DNA of 64,000 nucleotides from NCBI RefSeq assembly GCF_003014695.1, contig NZ_PYAS01000009.1, positions 62,001-126,000 on the forward strand, in the 5' to 3' direction. The DNA comes from Dyadobacter jiangsuensis. GTDB taxonomy: Bacteria > Bacteroidota > Bacteroidia > Cytophagales > Spirosomataceae. The notes under the pieces are model-generated. The model worked only from the letters and a program-made list of their open reading frames with translations, was not told the origin of the DNA and searched no databases. Position numbers and translations under genes: made by a program. This document shows positions 19,660-28,490 of the stretch, piece after piece. Position 1 is the stretch's first letter, and every line of letters starts with the position of its first letter.

Positions 19660-21330
19660 GTGAGAAAATTAGCTTGCTGGGTACTGGCTGCAATGGCTAC
19701 GACGGCCGTTTCTGCACAAACTCCCAAGAAGGCGGCTGCAAAAGCGACCGCGACAAAAGCCTCGACTATTGCCCGTCCCAAACTGGTGGTAGGTATTGTG
19801 GTGGATCAAATGCGTTATGATTATTTGTACCGCTATTATGACCAATATACCGAGGGCGGTTTCAAAAGAATGATGAATGAGGGCTTCAACTGCCGTAACA
19901 ACCATTACAGCTACGCGCTTACGGTTACGGCCGCGGGTCACGCGTCTGCGTATACGGGCTCGGTACCCGCAATCAACGGTATCGTAGGTAACGAATGGTA
20001 CGATCCGATTGCGAAACAGGATGTGTATTGCGTGGAAGACAGTACCGTGAAAACCGTAGGAAGCAGCAATGTGGCGGTGGGTAAAATGTCTCCCAAAAAC
20101 CTGCTCGTGAGCACGGTGACCGACCAGCTTCGCATTGCGACCAACTTCCGCTCCAAAACCATCGGCGTGGCGATCAAAGACCGCGGCTCGATCCTGCCCG
20201 CAGGCCATGCTGCGAATGCCGCCTACTGGTTTGACTCCAAAACCGGTAACTGGGTGAGCAGTACCTATTACATGGACGACCTGCCGCAATGGGCCAAAGA
20301 TTACAATGCGAAGAAAATGCCTGCCGCTTATGCGCAAAAGGGCTGGGACCTCCTGCTGACAGCGGACGCGTACACGCAGAGCTCTCCCGACGATGTACCC
20401 TGGGAAGGGAAGCTGCCCGGAGCGAAAAAACCGGTATTCCCTTATGAACTCGTTGGAATGGCGGGTGATGCATTCGGGATTGTGACCGACACCCCGTGGG
20501 GTAACACCATCACGAAGGAAATGGCTATCGAGGCGATCAAAGGCGAGCAGCTTGGAAAAGGGAAAGATACCGACTTCCTGGCAATCAGCTTTTCATCGAC
20601 CGACAAGATTGGCCACCGTGTAGGACCGAACTCGGTAGAGCAACAGGACGATTTCCTGCGCCTGGATCGCGAGTTTGCCGACTTGTTCAACTTCCTCGAC
20701 GGCTGGGTAGGAAAAGGCCAATATACCGTATTCCTCACCGCCGACCACGGAGTGGTGGATGTTCCGGGCTTCGCGAAGGAGCATAAGCTGCCGGCCGGCC
20801 TCGTCGACCGTAAGTTGCTCACCAATGCCGTTACCGACGCGCTGAATGAGGCTTTTGGAAAAGATAAATATGTGGTGGCGACGGATAACAACCAGCTTTA
20901 TTTTGACCACGGACTGCTGAGAAAAAAGAACATCACCATCGCAGCCGTGCACAGCGTGGTACGCGACGCAGCATTGACGGTACCGGGCATTGCAGACGTG
21001 ATCGACCTGACCGATATGGGCAAGGCGCCGCTCAATACCTACCAGCTGGAGCTGTACAAAAACAACGTGAATGCGAAGCGCAGCGGCGATTTGCAGGTAA
21101 TATCGCAGCCTGGCTGGTTCTACGGAACGTCCACCGGAACCTCGCACGGAACGCCTTACAATTACGACACCCAGGTGCCGTTTGTGATGTTTGGCTGGGG
21201 GATCAAACAAGGGGAAACTGTGAAAAGAACGTCTGTTTGCGACATCGCCCCGACGATCGCTTCATTGCTGCACATTTTGCCAGCCAGCGGCAACATCGGG
21301 CATCCGGTAGAGGAGGCGCTGAAAAAGTAA
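19660..21330 (+). CDS. Alkaline phosphatase, PafA type (paralogue 2)
   Basis: 556 residues, clearly a tandem duplicate of the preceding gene: long identical stretches, such as the segments around DQMRYDYLYRYYD and KAPLNTYQLEL, persist throughout. All active-site landmarks are kept: VVDQMRYDY, TAAGH with the nucleophile Thr, the Asn of GNEW, IKDRGS, TDKIGH, TADHG and SHGTPYNYD. Two aspartates or histidines near the last metal ligand differ (TDHG to TSHG, DTHV to DTQV), so metal environment or specificity may differ slightly. The probable start is a GTG at 19660, giving a short signal peptide ending VSAQ; a TTG at 19636 is the alternative. Confidence 0.88.
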   Translation: MRKLACWVLAAMATTAVSAQTPKKAAAKATATKASTIARPKLVVGIVVDQMRYDYLYRYYDQYTEGGFKRMMNEGFNCRNNHYSYALTVTAAGHASAYTGSVPAINGIVGNEWYDPIAKQDVYCVEDSTVKTVGSSNVAVGKMSPKNLLVSTVTDQLRIATNFRSKTIGVAIKDRGSILPAGHAANAAYWFDSKTGNWVSSTYYMDDLPQWAKDYNAKKMPAAYAQKGWDLLLTADAYTQSSPDDVPWEGKLPGAKKPVFPYELVGMAGDAFGIVTDTPWGNTITKEMAIEAIKGEQLGKGKDTDFLAISFSSTDKIGHRVGPNSVEQQDDFLRLDREFADLFNFLDGWVGKGQYTVFLTADHGVVDVPGFAKEHKLPAGLVDRKLLTNAVTDALNEAFGKDKYVVATDNNQLYFDHGLLRKKNITIAAVHSVVRDAALTVPGIADVIDLTDMGKAPLNTYQLELYKNNVNAKRSGDLQVISQPGWFYGTSTGTSHGTPYNYDTQVPFVMFGWGIKQGETVKRTSVCDIAPTIASLLHILPASGNIGHPVEEALKK

Positions 21331-21346
21331 TTTTAGAATGAAATTG

Positions 21347-21385
21347 AAAAGCCGTGGGTTCGAGTAGATCGGGCCCACGGCTTTT
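21347..21385. terminator. Bidirectional terminator after phosphatase pair
   Basis: A 12-bp perfect stem (AAAAGCCGTGGG with CCCACGGCTTTT) around a 15-base loop, followed by T. It lies between the phosphatase gene and the convergent nfeD-like gene and can serve both. Confidence 0.85.
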
Positions 21386-21406
21386 TGTTTGGGTTAATAT
21401 TAGAGA

Positions 21407-21841
21407 TCAGGATTCTTCTACGATGAGGACAATGCCCTCTGTTTTTTTAATCACCACTTTACTGCCCGCTGGGATATTATGATGGTTTTCCGAAATGGCT
21501 TTCCATTCGGCGCCCCGGTAGTAGATCCGGCCTTCGCCATTACCGGGAATATCGCGGATCACCATGGCGGTTTCGCCGGTGAACTCACTGTATTCTGCTG
21601 CGGAACGGCGTTCGAGCAAATTGCGGGCGTGTTTCCGGAGTACGAGTAGTGAAACCAACGAAATGGCCGAAAAAGCCAGTATCTGGCTTTCGGTGCTCGG
21701 CAGTAGCCCGATAGACGTGAGAAGGGAAGTCAATAATGCGCCGGCCGCAAAAAAAACGAATACAAGCAGGACGCTGACCAGCTCTGCCAGCAGCATTACC
21801 AGCCCTACGATGAGCCAAATCTGAGGTAAGGTCAAATCCAT
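21407..21841 (-). CDS. NfeD-family membrane protein
   Basis: 144 residues. Two to three transmembrane helices occupy about 8-75, followed by a C-terminal OB-fold domain (about 85-144; ETAMVIRDIPGNGEGRIYYRG) as in short NfeD proteins. NfeD proteins partner with SPFH/stomatin-like proteins in membrane microdomains, and here the SPFH gene is immediately upstream, four bases away, confirming the pairing. There is no serine-protease (ClpP-like) domain, so this is the short form. Confidence 0.88.
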   Translation of the reverse strand: MDLTLPQIWLIVGLVMLLAELVSVLLVFVFFAAGALLTSLLTSIGLLPSTESQILAFSAISLVSLLVLRKHARNLLERRSAAEYSEFTGETAMVIRDIPGNGEGRIYYRGAEWKAISENHHNIPAGSKVVIKKTEGIVLIVEES

Positions 21842-21845
21842 GATA

Positions 21846-22760
21846 CTATTGCTTGTGTTCCGACGATTTGACTACGGTTAATGCCGTCGCGATGAGCGAA
21901 CCCATGTCGGCGAGGTTGGCCGGGAGGATGAGCGTGTTGCCGGCTTTGGCTATTTTCCCGAATTGCTCTACATAATTTTCGGCCACCTTTAATTGCACAG
22001 CCTCGGCGCCACCTTCCTCACGGATCGCCTGGGCTACCAAACGGATACTTTCGGCCGTAGCTTCTGCTACCGATTTCAATGCCGAGGCCTCACCTTCCGC
22101 TTCGTTGATTTGACGCAGGCGAATACCTTCCGATTCCAGTACCACTTTCTGTTTCTGGCCCTCAGCTACGTTAATGGCCGCCTGCTTTTCACCATCCGAT
22201 TGCAGGATCACCGCACGTCGTTCGCGTTCAGCTTGCATTTGCTTTTCCATCGCATTCAATACGCTTTGCGGTGGGGTAATGTTCTTGATTTCGTAGCGAA
22301 GCACCTTCACGCCCCAGCCTGTGGCCGCTTCATCGATCGATTCCACCACAGCACGGTTGATTGTCATACGTTCCTCGAATGTCTTGTCGAGGTCGAGCTT
22401 GCCGATCTCACTCCGCATGGTGGTTTGCGCCAGCTGGATTACCGCAAATGTGTAATCCGAAATACCATAAGCCGCTTTACGAGGGTCGATTACCTGGATG
22501 AATATGACCCCGTCCATGCGCACCTGCACATTGTCGCGGGTGATACAGATCTGCTCGGGAATGTCAACAGCCGCTTCTTTGAGCGTGTACTTATAAGCGA
22601 TCCGGTCGAAAAAGGGAATGATGAAGTTGACGCCCGGTTGCAGGACGGCGTAAAATTTTCCCAAACGTTCCAGAATGTAAGCACTTTGCTGTGGGACAAC
22701 CTTGACGGTCATCAGAATGGTGAGCACCACCAGGACGAGCAGAACAATGAAAGGGGTCAT
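21846..22760 (-). CDS. SPFH/stomatin-like protein (QmcA type)
   Basis: 304 residues with one N-terminal membrane helix (about 2-22) and an SPFH domain (about 25-190; QQSAYILERLGKF, VDIPEQICITRDNV). A long coiled-coil follows, rich in Ala, Glu and Lys (AEGEASALKSVAEATAESI). Such proteins form ring-like cages around membrane proteases and organise lipid microdomains. It is co-transcribed with the nfeD-like gene, a common arrangement in bacteria. Confidence 0.92.
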   Translation of the reverse strand: MTPFIVLLVLVVLTILMTVKVVPQQSAYILERLGKFYAVLQPGVNFIIPFFDRIAYKYTLKEAAVDIPEQICITRDNVQVRMDGVIFIQVIDPRKAAYGISDYTFAVIQLAQTTMRSEIGKLDLDKTFEERMTINRAVVESIDEAATGWGVKVLRYEIKNITPPQSVLNAMEKQMQAERERRAVILQSDGEKQAAINVAEGQKQKVVLESEGIRLRQINEAEGEASALKSVAEATAESIRLVAQAIREEGGAEAVQLKVAENYVEQFGKIAKAGNTLILPANLADMGSLIATALTVVKSSEHKQ

Positions 22761-22881
22761 AACAAGTCGGTTTAAGGTCTATGGCGAAAATAGCACGAAG
22801 TAGCGTTCAATCCTATCGCTCTCGGACTAATGTCAGGTAACGGTGCCCGTCGGTCGATGTCCCGGATAAATGGTCGGGCGG

Positions 22882-25602
22882 TTAAAAGATCAACAGCTTC
22901 CGCCGGCCCAGATCTTCGCCCGCGCTTGTTCGTAAGCGCATCACGTATACGCCTGCGGGTAAACGCGAAACGTTGAAAGTGAAGTTCTGAGCCATTGTGA
23001 CTTCCAGAATTTTACGACCGTAGCAGTTGTAAAGCTCGCCTGTGTAACCTTCATTTTGTCCATCGGAGGCATTTTCAATATGAATCTCGTAAACAGGGTA
23101 ACCGACCGGAATGATCACCCATTCAACTTGCTTGCAGGGCAATTTGATGAAGCGCATGGCCGAGTTTTCATGCGTGCTGTCGTTATCCGTGATTTGCAGA
23201 CGATAATAGTTTGATGCATCGGGGTAAGAGTCCTCGAAATGATAGTAAGACGTGGTATTGGGAGAGCCCGATGCCTCAATGCGGCCTATTTCATGAAAGT
23301 TCCTGGCATCTTTGCTGCGCTGCACTGAAAAGTGGGACGCATTTACTTCCTCCGATGTGCTCCAATCCAGCCGGACTTTGCAGTTTTCGGCTTTGACCGA
23401 AAAATCCTTTAATCGAACTGGTAACGGATTGGTAACAACGCTACTCAAATACGCAAATACCGCCGCGGTTACGGCGATCTCCTGAACGGTAAATTCAGAC
23501 ATTTCAACGGCCTGACGGGCATCGGTATAGCGGCGAAGCACGGGGTAAGGGTCTTCTTTCTTGTAGCCGTAAGGATACCGGTTCAACGAGTCCTGGATTA
23601 CAAAACTCGACAGGCGGTTCATCAGCAGAGAAGCCGCCGGTCCGAAAACGGGCACACCGGGTACGGGTTGAGCGTATTGGCCAGGCACGGTCGACCAATG
23701 CAATGGGTACATCGGTGAATGCACACTGGCGCCTGTGATGAAGCATTGCGCCAGCGGATTGTTACCCAACGGAATATCAACCTGGATTTTAGCATAATCC
23801 AGTAATTCCTGCTTTTGGAGCAGGTGCGCAAACATGATGTAGTCAAAAGCGTAGCTTTGGGCCATTCCAAAGGAACCGTAGCCCACATATCCTTTGAAGT
23901 GGTGGTAGGCACCATGATAGGCATGGATTTTCATGGTCCTGTTGTAGTAGTTGACCAGCACCTCGTTGGTTAGCTTGTTTTTGAATTCATCTACAAATGC
24001 ATTGTTTATATTGAAAGTCGTAGTTGCATAGGCCCACGCCGCTTTGAAAGTGTGCTGTTGCCAGCTCATAGTCGCGTGAAACTGGTGCGGTATCTGGCCA
24101 TACCATTCATTGAAATCCGCATTGTATTGTGCTTCACCGGTTGTTTTGTACAGTTCCGCTGCGGCCCACGCACGGTTGTCGGCGTCGATCGGGTCGGGGT
24201 AGGGACCGGCGGAAATGCCCGGCATATTGACCGGCGGCGTAGGGGTGGTGTGACTTTTCAGGAACGTCCATGCATTTCGCGCTTTTTCGAGGCACAGCGC
24301 GGCATAAGCAGCATCGAAGTTCTTGAAATTTCTCGCAGCCATAGCCATGGCGGCAGCGAACAGGGCAGTCGACTGCGTCGTTTTCTCGGAAATGTAAAGG
24401 GTATTTTGTTCCTCGCCCGGCAGGCCTTGTGACCAGGTGGCCGGGGTGACGCGAAAATACACGCCGCCGTCGGGTGCCTGCATTTGCAACAGCCAATCGG
24501 TTTCGTATCTGGCCTCGTCGAGCCAGTCGGGGATGCCGTTGCCGCTTTCCGGAATGTCGAGGTGGTTATCCGGGAATTTTTGAGGGTATATTTCAAATGC
24601 GGTGAACATGATGAACAACGCGCTGGCTGCTGTGGGGACGTAACGTCCGTAGTCACCGGCATCGAGCCAGCCACCGTGTATTGGCAGTTCTGTGCCCGGC
24701 GGGTAATCAGAGGCTGAGTAAAGTGGCGAATTAAGGTGCGATGCGTGGATTTGTGCGGTTTGGGCAGGTAATCCTTCACGGGCCCATACGCCTCCGTAAG
24801 CGGCTTCAATTTCCTCTGATCGCTGGTAGTATAATGCTCTGGCTGTGTTGAAATAGAGTGTGTCGTAGCAGTCCGAAGCGATCGTAAACACTTCGGAACG
24901 GCCGTACCCGGGTATATAAACGTAGTATTTGCCCGGTGTTTCCAAGGCTGAAAAATCCATTTCAAATACGATTTCCCCGCTGAATGCGGAATCTGACCGG
25001 AGATACTGACAAGTTCCGTTGAACGCGACCTGCTGATTTTCGCCGATTACCTGAAAAGCAGGTGGTGCCAGTGTGTCTATGGGCATAAACCAGGCATCTC
25101 CCAGGAACCGGCCCAATTTCCCAAGCTTGGGGCTTTCGGGCAGATAACCTACCTCGTTTGCTTTTACATTTCCCAGGATTTCGGCGTCGCTAAAAATGAA
25201 AGTGGTATCCAGGCTTGCGGCATTACCGTCGGTATCGATGATGTTGTCGACCAGCAAATGGTAAGAACTACTGTTTTTCAGAGGTTTTTCAAAAATCAAG
25301 TACAATTCAAAAACGATAGAGGGTTCGTCCGAAGGAGTGAGTCCCTTTACGAAGCTATGCCGACCAATCCGAACCGGTTGTGTGACCGTTTGGTAGTCCG
25401 GATCGGCTGCGGATTGCAGCGAATAGCGCTTTGGGTCATAGCAACCGGTAGTATCGAACCTTTCGTTGATTGTAAGCAAAACGACCTGGCTTGATACCGG
25501 CGAAAAAGTGATCACGGGGTTTCCCGGCAACGAGCCCGCAGGCTGTGCATTTGTGTAGCTTACTGTCAGCAGCAGCAGCATGAGTACCGATCTTTCCATC
25601 AC
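22882..25602 (-). CDS. Glycoside hydrolase family 9 enzyme with T9SS sorting domain
   Basis: 906 residues. Signal peptide (1-19), an N-terminal immunoglobulin-like domain of the CelD type (about 130-235), then the GH9 (alpha/alpha)6 barrel (about 245-715). The catalytic base is in GGWLDAGDYGRY. The catalytic acid is inferred to be Glu near 708 in TVQEIAV, matching the 'NEVAI' region of GH9 enzymes. A beta-rich segment follows, and the C-terminus (GRKILEV ... LPAGVYVMRL ... RRKLLIF) resembles a T9SS sorting domain. Family enzymes cleave beta-1,4-glucans or related beta-glucosidic links; exact substrate unknown. It stands alone, without SusC/SusD genes. Confidence 0.88.
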   Translation of the reverse strand: MMERSVLMLLLLTVSYTNAQPAGSLPGNPVITFSPVSSQVVLLTINERFDTTGCYDPKRYSLQSAADPDYQTVTQPVRIGRHSFVKGLTPSDEPSIVFELYLIFEKPLKNSSSYHLLVDNIIDTDGNAASLDTTFIFSDAEILGNVKANEVGYLPESPKLGKLGRFLGDAWFMPIDTLAPPAFQVIGENQQVAFNGTCQYLRSDSAFSGEIVFEMDFSALETPGKYYVYIPGYGRSEVFTIASDCYDTLYFNTARALYYQRSEEIEAAYGGVWAREGLPAQTAQIHASHLNSPLYSASDYPPGTELPIHGGWLDAGDYGRYVPTAASALFIMFTAFEIYPQKFPDNHLDIPESGNGIPDWLDEARYETDWLLQMQAPDGGVYFRVTPATWSQGLPGEEQNTLYISEKTTQSTALFAAAMAMAARNFKNFDAAYAALCLEKARNAWTFLKSHTTPTPPVNMPGISAGPYPDPIDADNRAWAAAELYKTTGEAQYNADFNEWYGQIPHQFHATMSWQQHTFKAAWAYATTTFNINNAFVDEFKNKLTNEVLVNYYNRTMKIHAYHGAYHHFKGYVGYGSFGMAQSYAFDYIMFAHLLQKQELLDYAKIQVDIPLGNNPLAQCFITGASVHSPMYPLHWSTVPGQYAQPVPGVPVFGPAASLLMNRLSSFVIQDSLNRYPYGYKKEDPYPVLRRYTDARQAVEMSEFTVQEIAVTAAVFAYLSSVVTNPLPVRLKDFSVKAENCKVRLDWSTSEEVNASHFSVQRSKDARNFHEIGRIEASGSPNTTSYYHFEDSYPDASNYYRLQITDNDSTHENSAMRFIKLPCKQVEWVIIPVGYPVYEIHIENASDGQNEGYTGELYNCYGRKILEVTMAQNFTFNVSRLPAGVYVMRLRTSAGEDLGRRKLLIF

Positions 25603-25670
25603 ATTTCATGTTTGATTTGGGATAGCAGGAATCGATAGCTGTGCCGTTGGCGGTGCTGAATTAGTAATAA

Positions 25671-25709
25671 ATCCCAACCGGCAGTGCTTATTTATCAGCC
25701 GGTTGGGAT
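25671..25709. terminator. Hairpin downstream of acyl-CoA dehydrogenase gene
   Basis: ATCCCAACCGG (25671-25681) pairs perfectly with CCGGTTGGGAT (25699-25709), an 11-bp stem with a 17-base loop. The A/T-rich flank on the minus-strand exit side gives a weak U tract. It probably ends the acyl-CoA dehydrogenase transcript. Confidence 0.6.
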
Positions 25710-25758
25710 AATTATGGTAGTATTTAAAAAGAAGATATCGGAATGACGGGAGCGGGAA

Positions 25759-26925
25759 TTAATTCCTCAATATCTCCTTGGAAATCACTATTTTCTGTAT
25801 CTCACTCGTACCCTCGCCGATGGTACAGAGTTTGCTGTCGCGGTAGAATTTCTCGGCGGGATAATCTTTCACAAAACCATAACCCCCGAATATCTGCACG
25901 GCTTCGTTGGCAACGCGTACAGCGGTTTCGGAGGAGTGGTATTTGGCCACCGAACTCGCTAATGTTACTTTTTCGCCGGCATCTTTTAATGAAGCGGCGT
26001 GGAAGGTGAGTAATGACGAGGCCTGGACGTCGGTGTACATATCGGCGAGTTTGAACGCAATGGCCTGGAAATCGCAGATCGCTTTCCCGAATTGCTTACG
26101 CTCTTTGGAATAATCCAATGCGACCTCGTAAGCACCCCATGCGGTGCCTACGCCCAACGCGGCAATGGAAATGCGGCCGCCGTCGAGCACTTTCAATGAT
26201 TGTATAAAGCCGTCGCCGATTTCGCCGAGCCGCTGGCTGTCGGGAATGCGGCAATCCTGAAATAGCAATTCCACGGTTTCGGAAGCACGCATACCGAGCT
26301 TGTCTTCCTTGCGGCCTGCGCTGAAACCGGGCGTATTGGTGTCGAGGACGAATGCGGTAGCCCCGTGCTTGTCGCCTGGTTCGCCGGTACGGGTCATGAC
26401 AACCAGCACATCGGCGCTTTTACCGTTGGTAATGAAGTTTTTGGAGCCGTTAATCACCCAGTCATCACCATCCCGCACGGCTACTGTGCGCATATTGCCC
26501 GCGTCGGAACCCGTATTGGGCTCGGTAAGCCCCCATGCGCCTACGAGCGAGCCCGAGGCGAGGCCGGGGAGGTATTTTTGTTTCTGTTCGTCATTGCCGA
26601 ACATATAAATATGATTGGTGCAAAGTGAATTGTGCGCCGCCATCGACAAGGCTACCGAGGGGTCAACTTTCGCCAGTTCGACTATGGCTGTCACATATTC
26701 GCGGTAGCCGAGGCCCGCACCACCCAGGTGCTCAGGAATGAGCATGCCCATGAGGCCAAGCTCTCCCATTTGTTTGAAAAGTTCTTTCGGAAAATGCTGC
26801 AGGTCATCCCAGGTACGGATGTTGGGTTTGATGTGCAGCGCGGCGAAATCCCTGACGGTTTGTTTGATAAGGTTACAAATTTCGTCGGAGGGGTTTATAG
26901 TCAGGTCTTTTTCTCGTGTGTCCAT
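25759..26925 (-). CDS. Acyl-CoA dehydrogenase
   Basis: 388 residues, the normal size of the FAD-dependent acyl-CoA dehydrogenase family, which oxidises acyl-CoA to trans-2-enoyl-CoA and passes electrons to electron-transfer flavoprotein. The three-domain layout is recognisable: N-terminal helices, the central beta-domain with WGLTEPNTGSDAGNMRT, and the C-terminal helical domain. The catalytic glutamate is the first Glu of IGEGTSEIQ near the end, in the position used by short- and medium-chain enzymes. QIFGGYGFVKDYPAE is the usual FAD/tetramer region. Chain length is not deducible. It is monocistronic, and divergent from ugd. Confidence 0.93.
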   Translation of the reverse strand: MDTREKDLTINPSDEICNLIKQTVRDFAALHIKPNIRTWDDLQHFPKELFKQMGELGLMGMLIPEHLGGAGLGYREYVTAIVELAKVDPSVALSMAAHNSLCTNHIYMFGNDEQKQKYLPGLASGSLVGAWGLTEPNTGSDAGNMRTVAVRDGDDWVINGSKNFITNGKSADVLVVMTRTGEPGDKHGATAFVLDTNTPGFSAGRKEDKLGMRASETVELLFQDCRIPDSQRLGEIGDGFIQSLKVLDGGRISIAALGVGTAWGAYEVALDYSKERKQFGKAICDFQAIAFKLADMYTDVQASSLLTFHAASLKDAGEKVTLASSVAKYHSSETAVRVANEAVQIFGGYGFVKDYPAEKFYRDSKLCTIGEGTSEIQKIVISKEILRN

Positions 26926-27039
26926 AGGTGTTGATGATTATATTTGTGTGATTACCCAATGATAGTGAGAATGCAACAAAATCGCTAGCCAGTAACGAAC
27001 AAATACAAATCGCGAAGGTGAACATTCGCTTAAAAAAAT

Positions 27040-27047
27040 TACTTTTG
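27040..27047 (+). promoter_or_regulatory. Candidate -7 box for ugd
   Basis: TACTTTTG is an exact TAnnTTTG match, about 90 bases before the ugd start. The 212-base intergenic region is A/T-rich and otherwise shows no gene. A -33 TTTG is not obvious. Confidence 0.38.
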
Positions 27048-27137
27048 CAACCGTCCTTACGCACTGGACTTAGTTAAGTACAATTCCCGGATTTTATTAA
27101 ACAAGTGCCAAAACAGCTATATAATAATTAACCGTAT

Positions 27138-28454
27138 ATGAAAATTGCAGTAGTAGGAACAGGATATGTTGGTCTGGTAACAGGTACCTGCTTTGCCGAG
27201 ACCGGCAACCAGGTGACTTGTGTCGATATCGACGTCAGAAAGGTTGAACGCCTTCAAAAAGGAGAAATACCCATTTACGAGCCGGGCCTCGACGTGCTGT
27301 TCGACCGCAATGTGGCGGAAGGACGCTTGTTGTTTACGACCAACCTGGCCGAAGGTATCAAGGATGCGCAGGTGATATTCCTCGCATTACCAACGCCTCC
27401 GGGTGAAGACGGCTCTGCCGACTTGAAATATATTCTCAAAGTTGCAGACGATCTAGGACCAATCCTGGATCAGTACGCGGTGATTATCGACAAGAGTACG
27501 GTGCCTGTGGGAACGGCTGAGAAGGTACACGCTGCGATCGCTAAGAATGCGAAAGTGGACTTCGACGTGGTATCGAATCCCGAGTTCCTCCGCGAAGGTG
27601 TTGCCGTGGAAGATTTCATGAAACCCGACCGCGTGGTGGTAGGCACAACCTCGGAAAAAGCCAAAAAGGTAATGGAGAAGTTGTACGCTCCGCTGGTGCG
27701 ACAGGGCAACCCCGTGATCTTTATGGATGAGCGCTCGGCAGAAATGACCAAATACGCCGCGAACTCGTTCCTGGCGATGAAGATCACGTTCATGAACGAA
27801 ATCGCGAACCTTTGCGAGAAAGTAGGTGCCAATGTGGACGATATTCGTCGTGGTATCGGAACCGACAGCCGTATCGGCAAGCGCTTCCTTTTTGCGGGTA
27901 TCGGATATGGCGGTAGCTGTTTCCCGAAAGACGTACAGGCGCTGGCTAAGACTTCTAAAGATTACGATTACGACTTCCGCATCCTGAAATCGGTGATGGA
28001 CGTGAACTACGACCAGAAGAAGAAGTTGCTCCCGATGGTGGAAAACTACTTCGCCGAAGGCCTGAAAGGTAAAACGATCGCGGTTTGGGGATTGGCATTC
28101 AAGCCTTACACCGACGATATTCGTGAAGCACCTGCATTGGAAAACATCGAAGCGTTGCTCGAAGCCGGCGCGAAAATAGTGGCTTACGATCCGGAAGCGA
28201 TGACGAACGTAAAAGGTATTTTGGGAGATAAAATCACCTTCACCCACACGCCTTACGCAGCGCTCGATGACGCGGATGCATTGATGATCTTTACCGAATG
28301 GCCTCAGTTCCGCACGCCGGAATTTGAAAAAATGGGTAAACTGCTGAAAAACAAAGTGGTTTTCGACGGTAGAAACCTGTACGAACTCGATCAGATGCGT
28401 GAAATGGGCTATACCTATTACAGCATCGGTCGTGAGAAGGTGGTGCCTGCCTGA
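27138..28454 (+). CDS. ugd: UDP-glucose 6-dehydrogenase
   Basis: 438 residues. Oxidises UDP-glucose to UDP-glucuronate with two NAD+, in the cytoplasm. The N-terminal Rossmann motif is GTGYVGLVTGTCFAETG and the catalytic cysteine sits in GYGGSCFPKDVQAL. The C-terminal UDP-binding domain has VWGLAFKPYTDDIREAPAL. The gene is followed after 36 bases by the UDP-glucuronate decarboxylase gene, so the pair should turn UDP-glucose into UDP-xylose. Confidence 0.96.
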   Translation: MKIAVVGTGYVGLVTGTCFAETGNQVTCVDIDVRKVERLQKGEIPIYEPGLDVLFDRNVAEGRLLFTTNLAEGIKDAQVIFLALPTPPGEDGSADLKYILKVADDLGPILDQYAVIIDKSTVPVGTAEKVHAAIAKNAKVDFDVVSNPEFLREGVAVEDFMKPDRVVVGTTSEKAKKVMEKLYAPLVRQGNPVIFMDERSAEMTKYAANSFLAMKITFMNEIANLCEKVGANVDDIRRGIGTDSRIGKRFLFAGIGYGGSCFPKDVQALAKTSKDYDYDFRILKSVMDVNYDQKKKLLPMVENYFAEGLKGKTIAVWGLAFKPYTDDIREAPALENIEALLEAGAKIVAYDPEAMTNVKGILGDKITFTHTPYAALDDADALMIFTEWPQFRTPEFEKMGKLLKNKVVFDGRNLYELDQMREMGYTYYSIGREKVVPA

Positions 28455-28490
28455 TCATAAAATAGTAAATACTTTAACTTACTCATCTTA

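Noticed and set aside
18623-19693. Antisense open frame of over 350 codons across the first phosphatase gene
   Set aside because: Shadow of a clearly coding gene with intact active-site residues; no domain or plausible start.
21347-21385. GGTTCGA-like string resembling a tRNA T-loop
   Set aside because: It is part of the loop of a clear terminator; no acceptor or anticodon stem can be drawn. No tRNA was found anywhere in the window.
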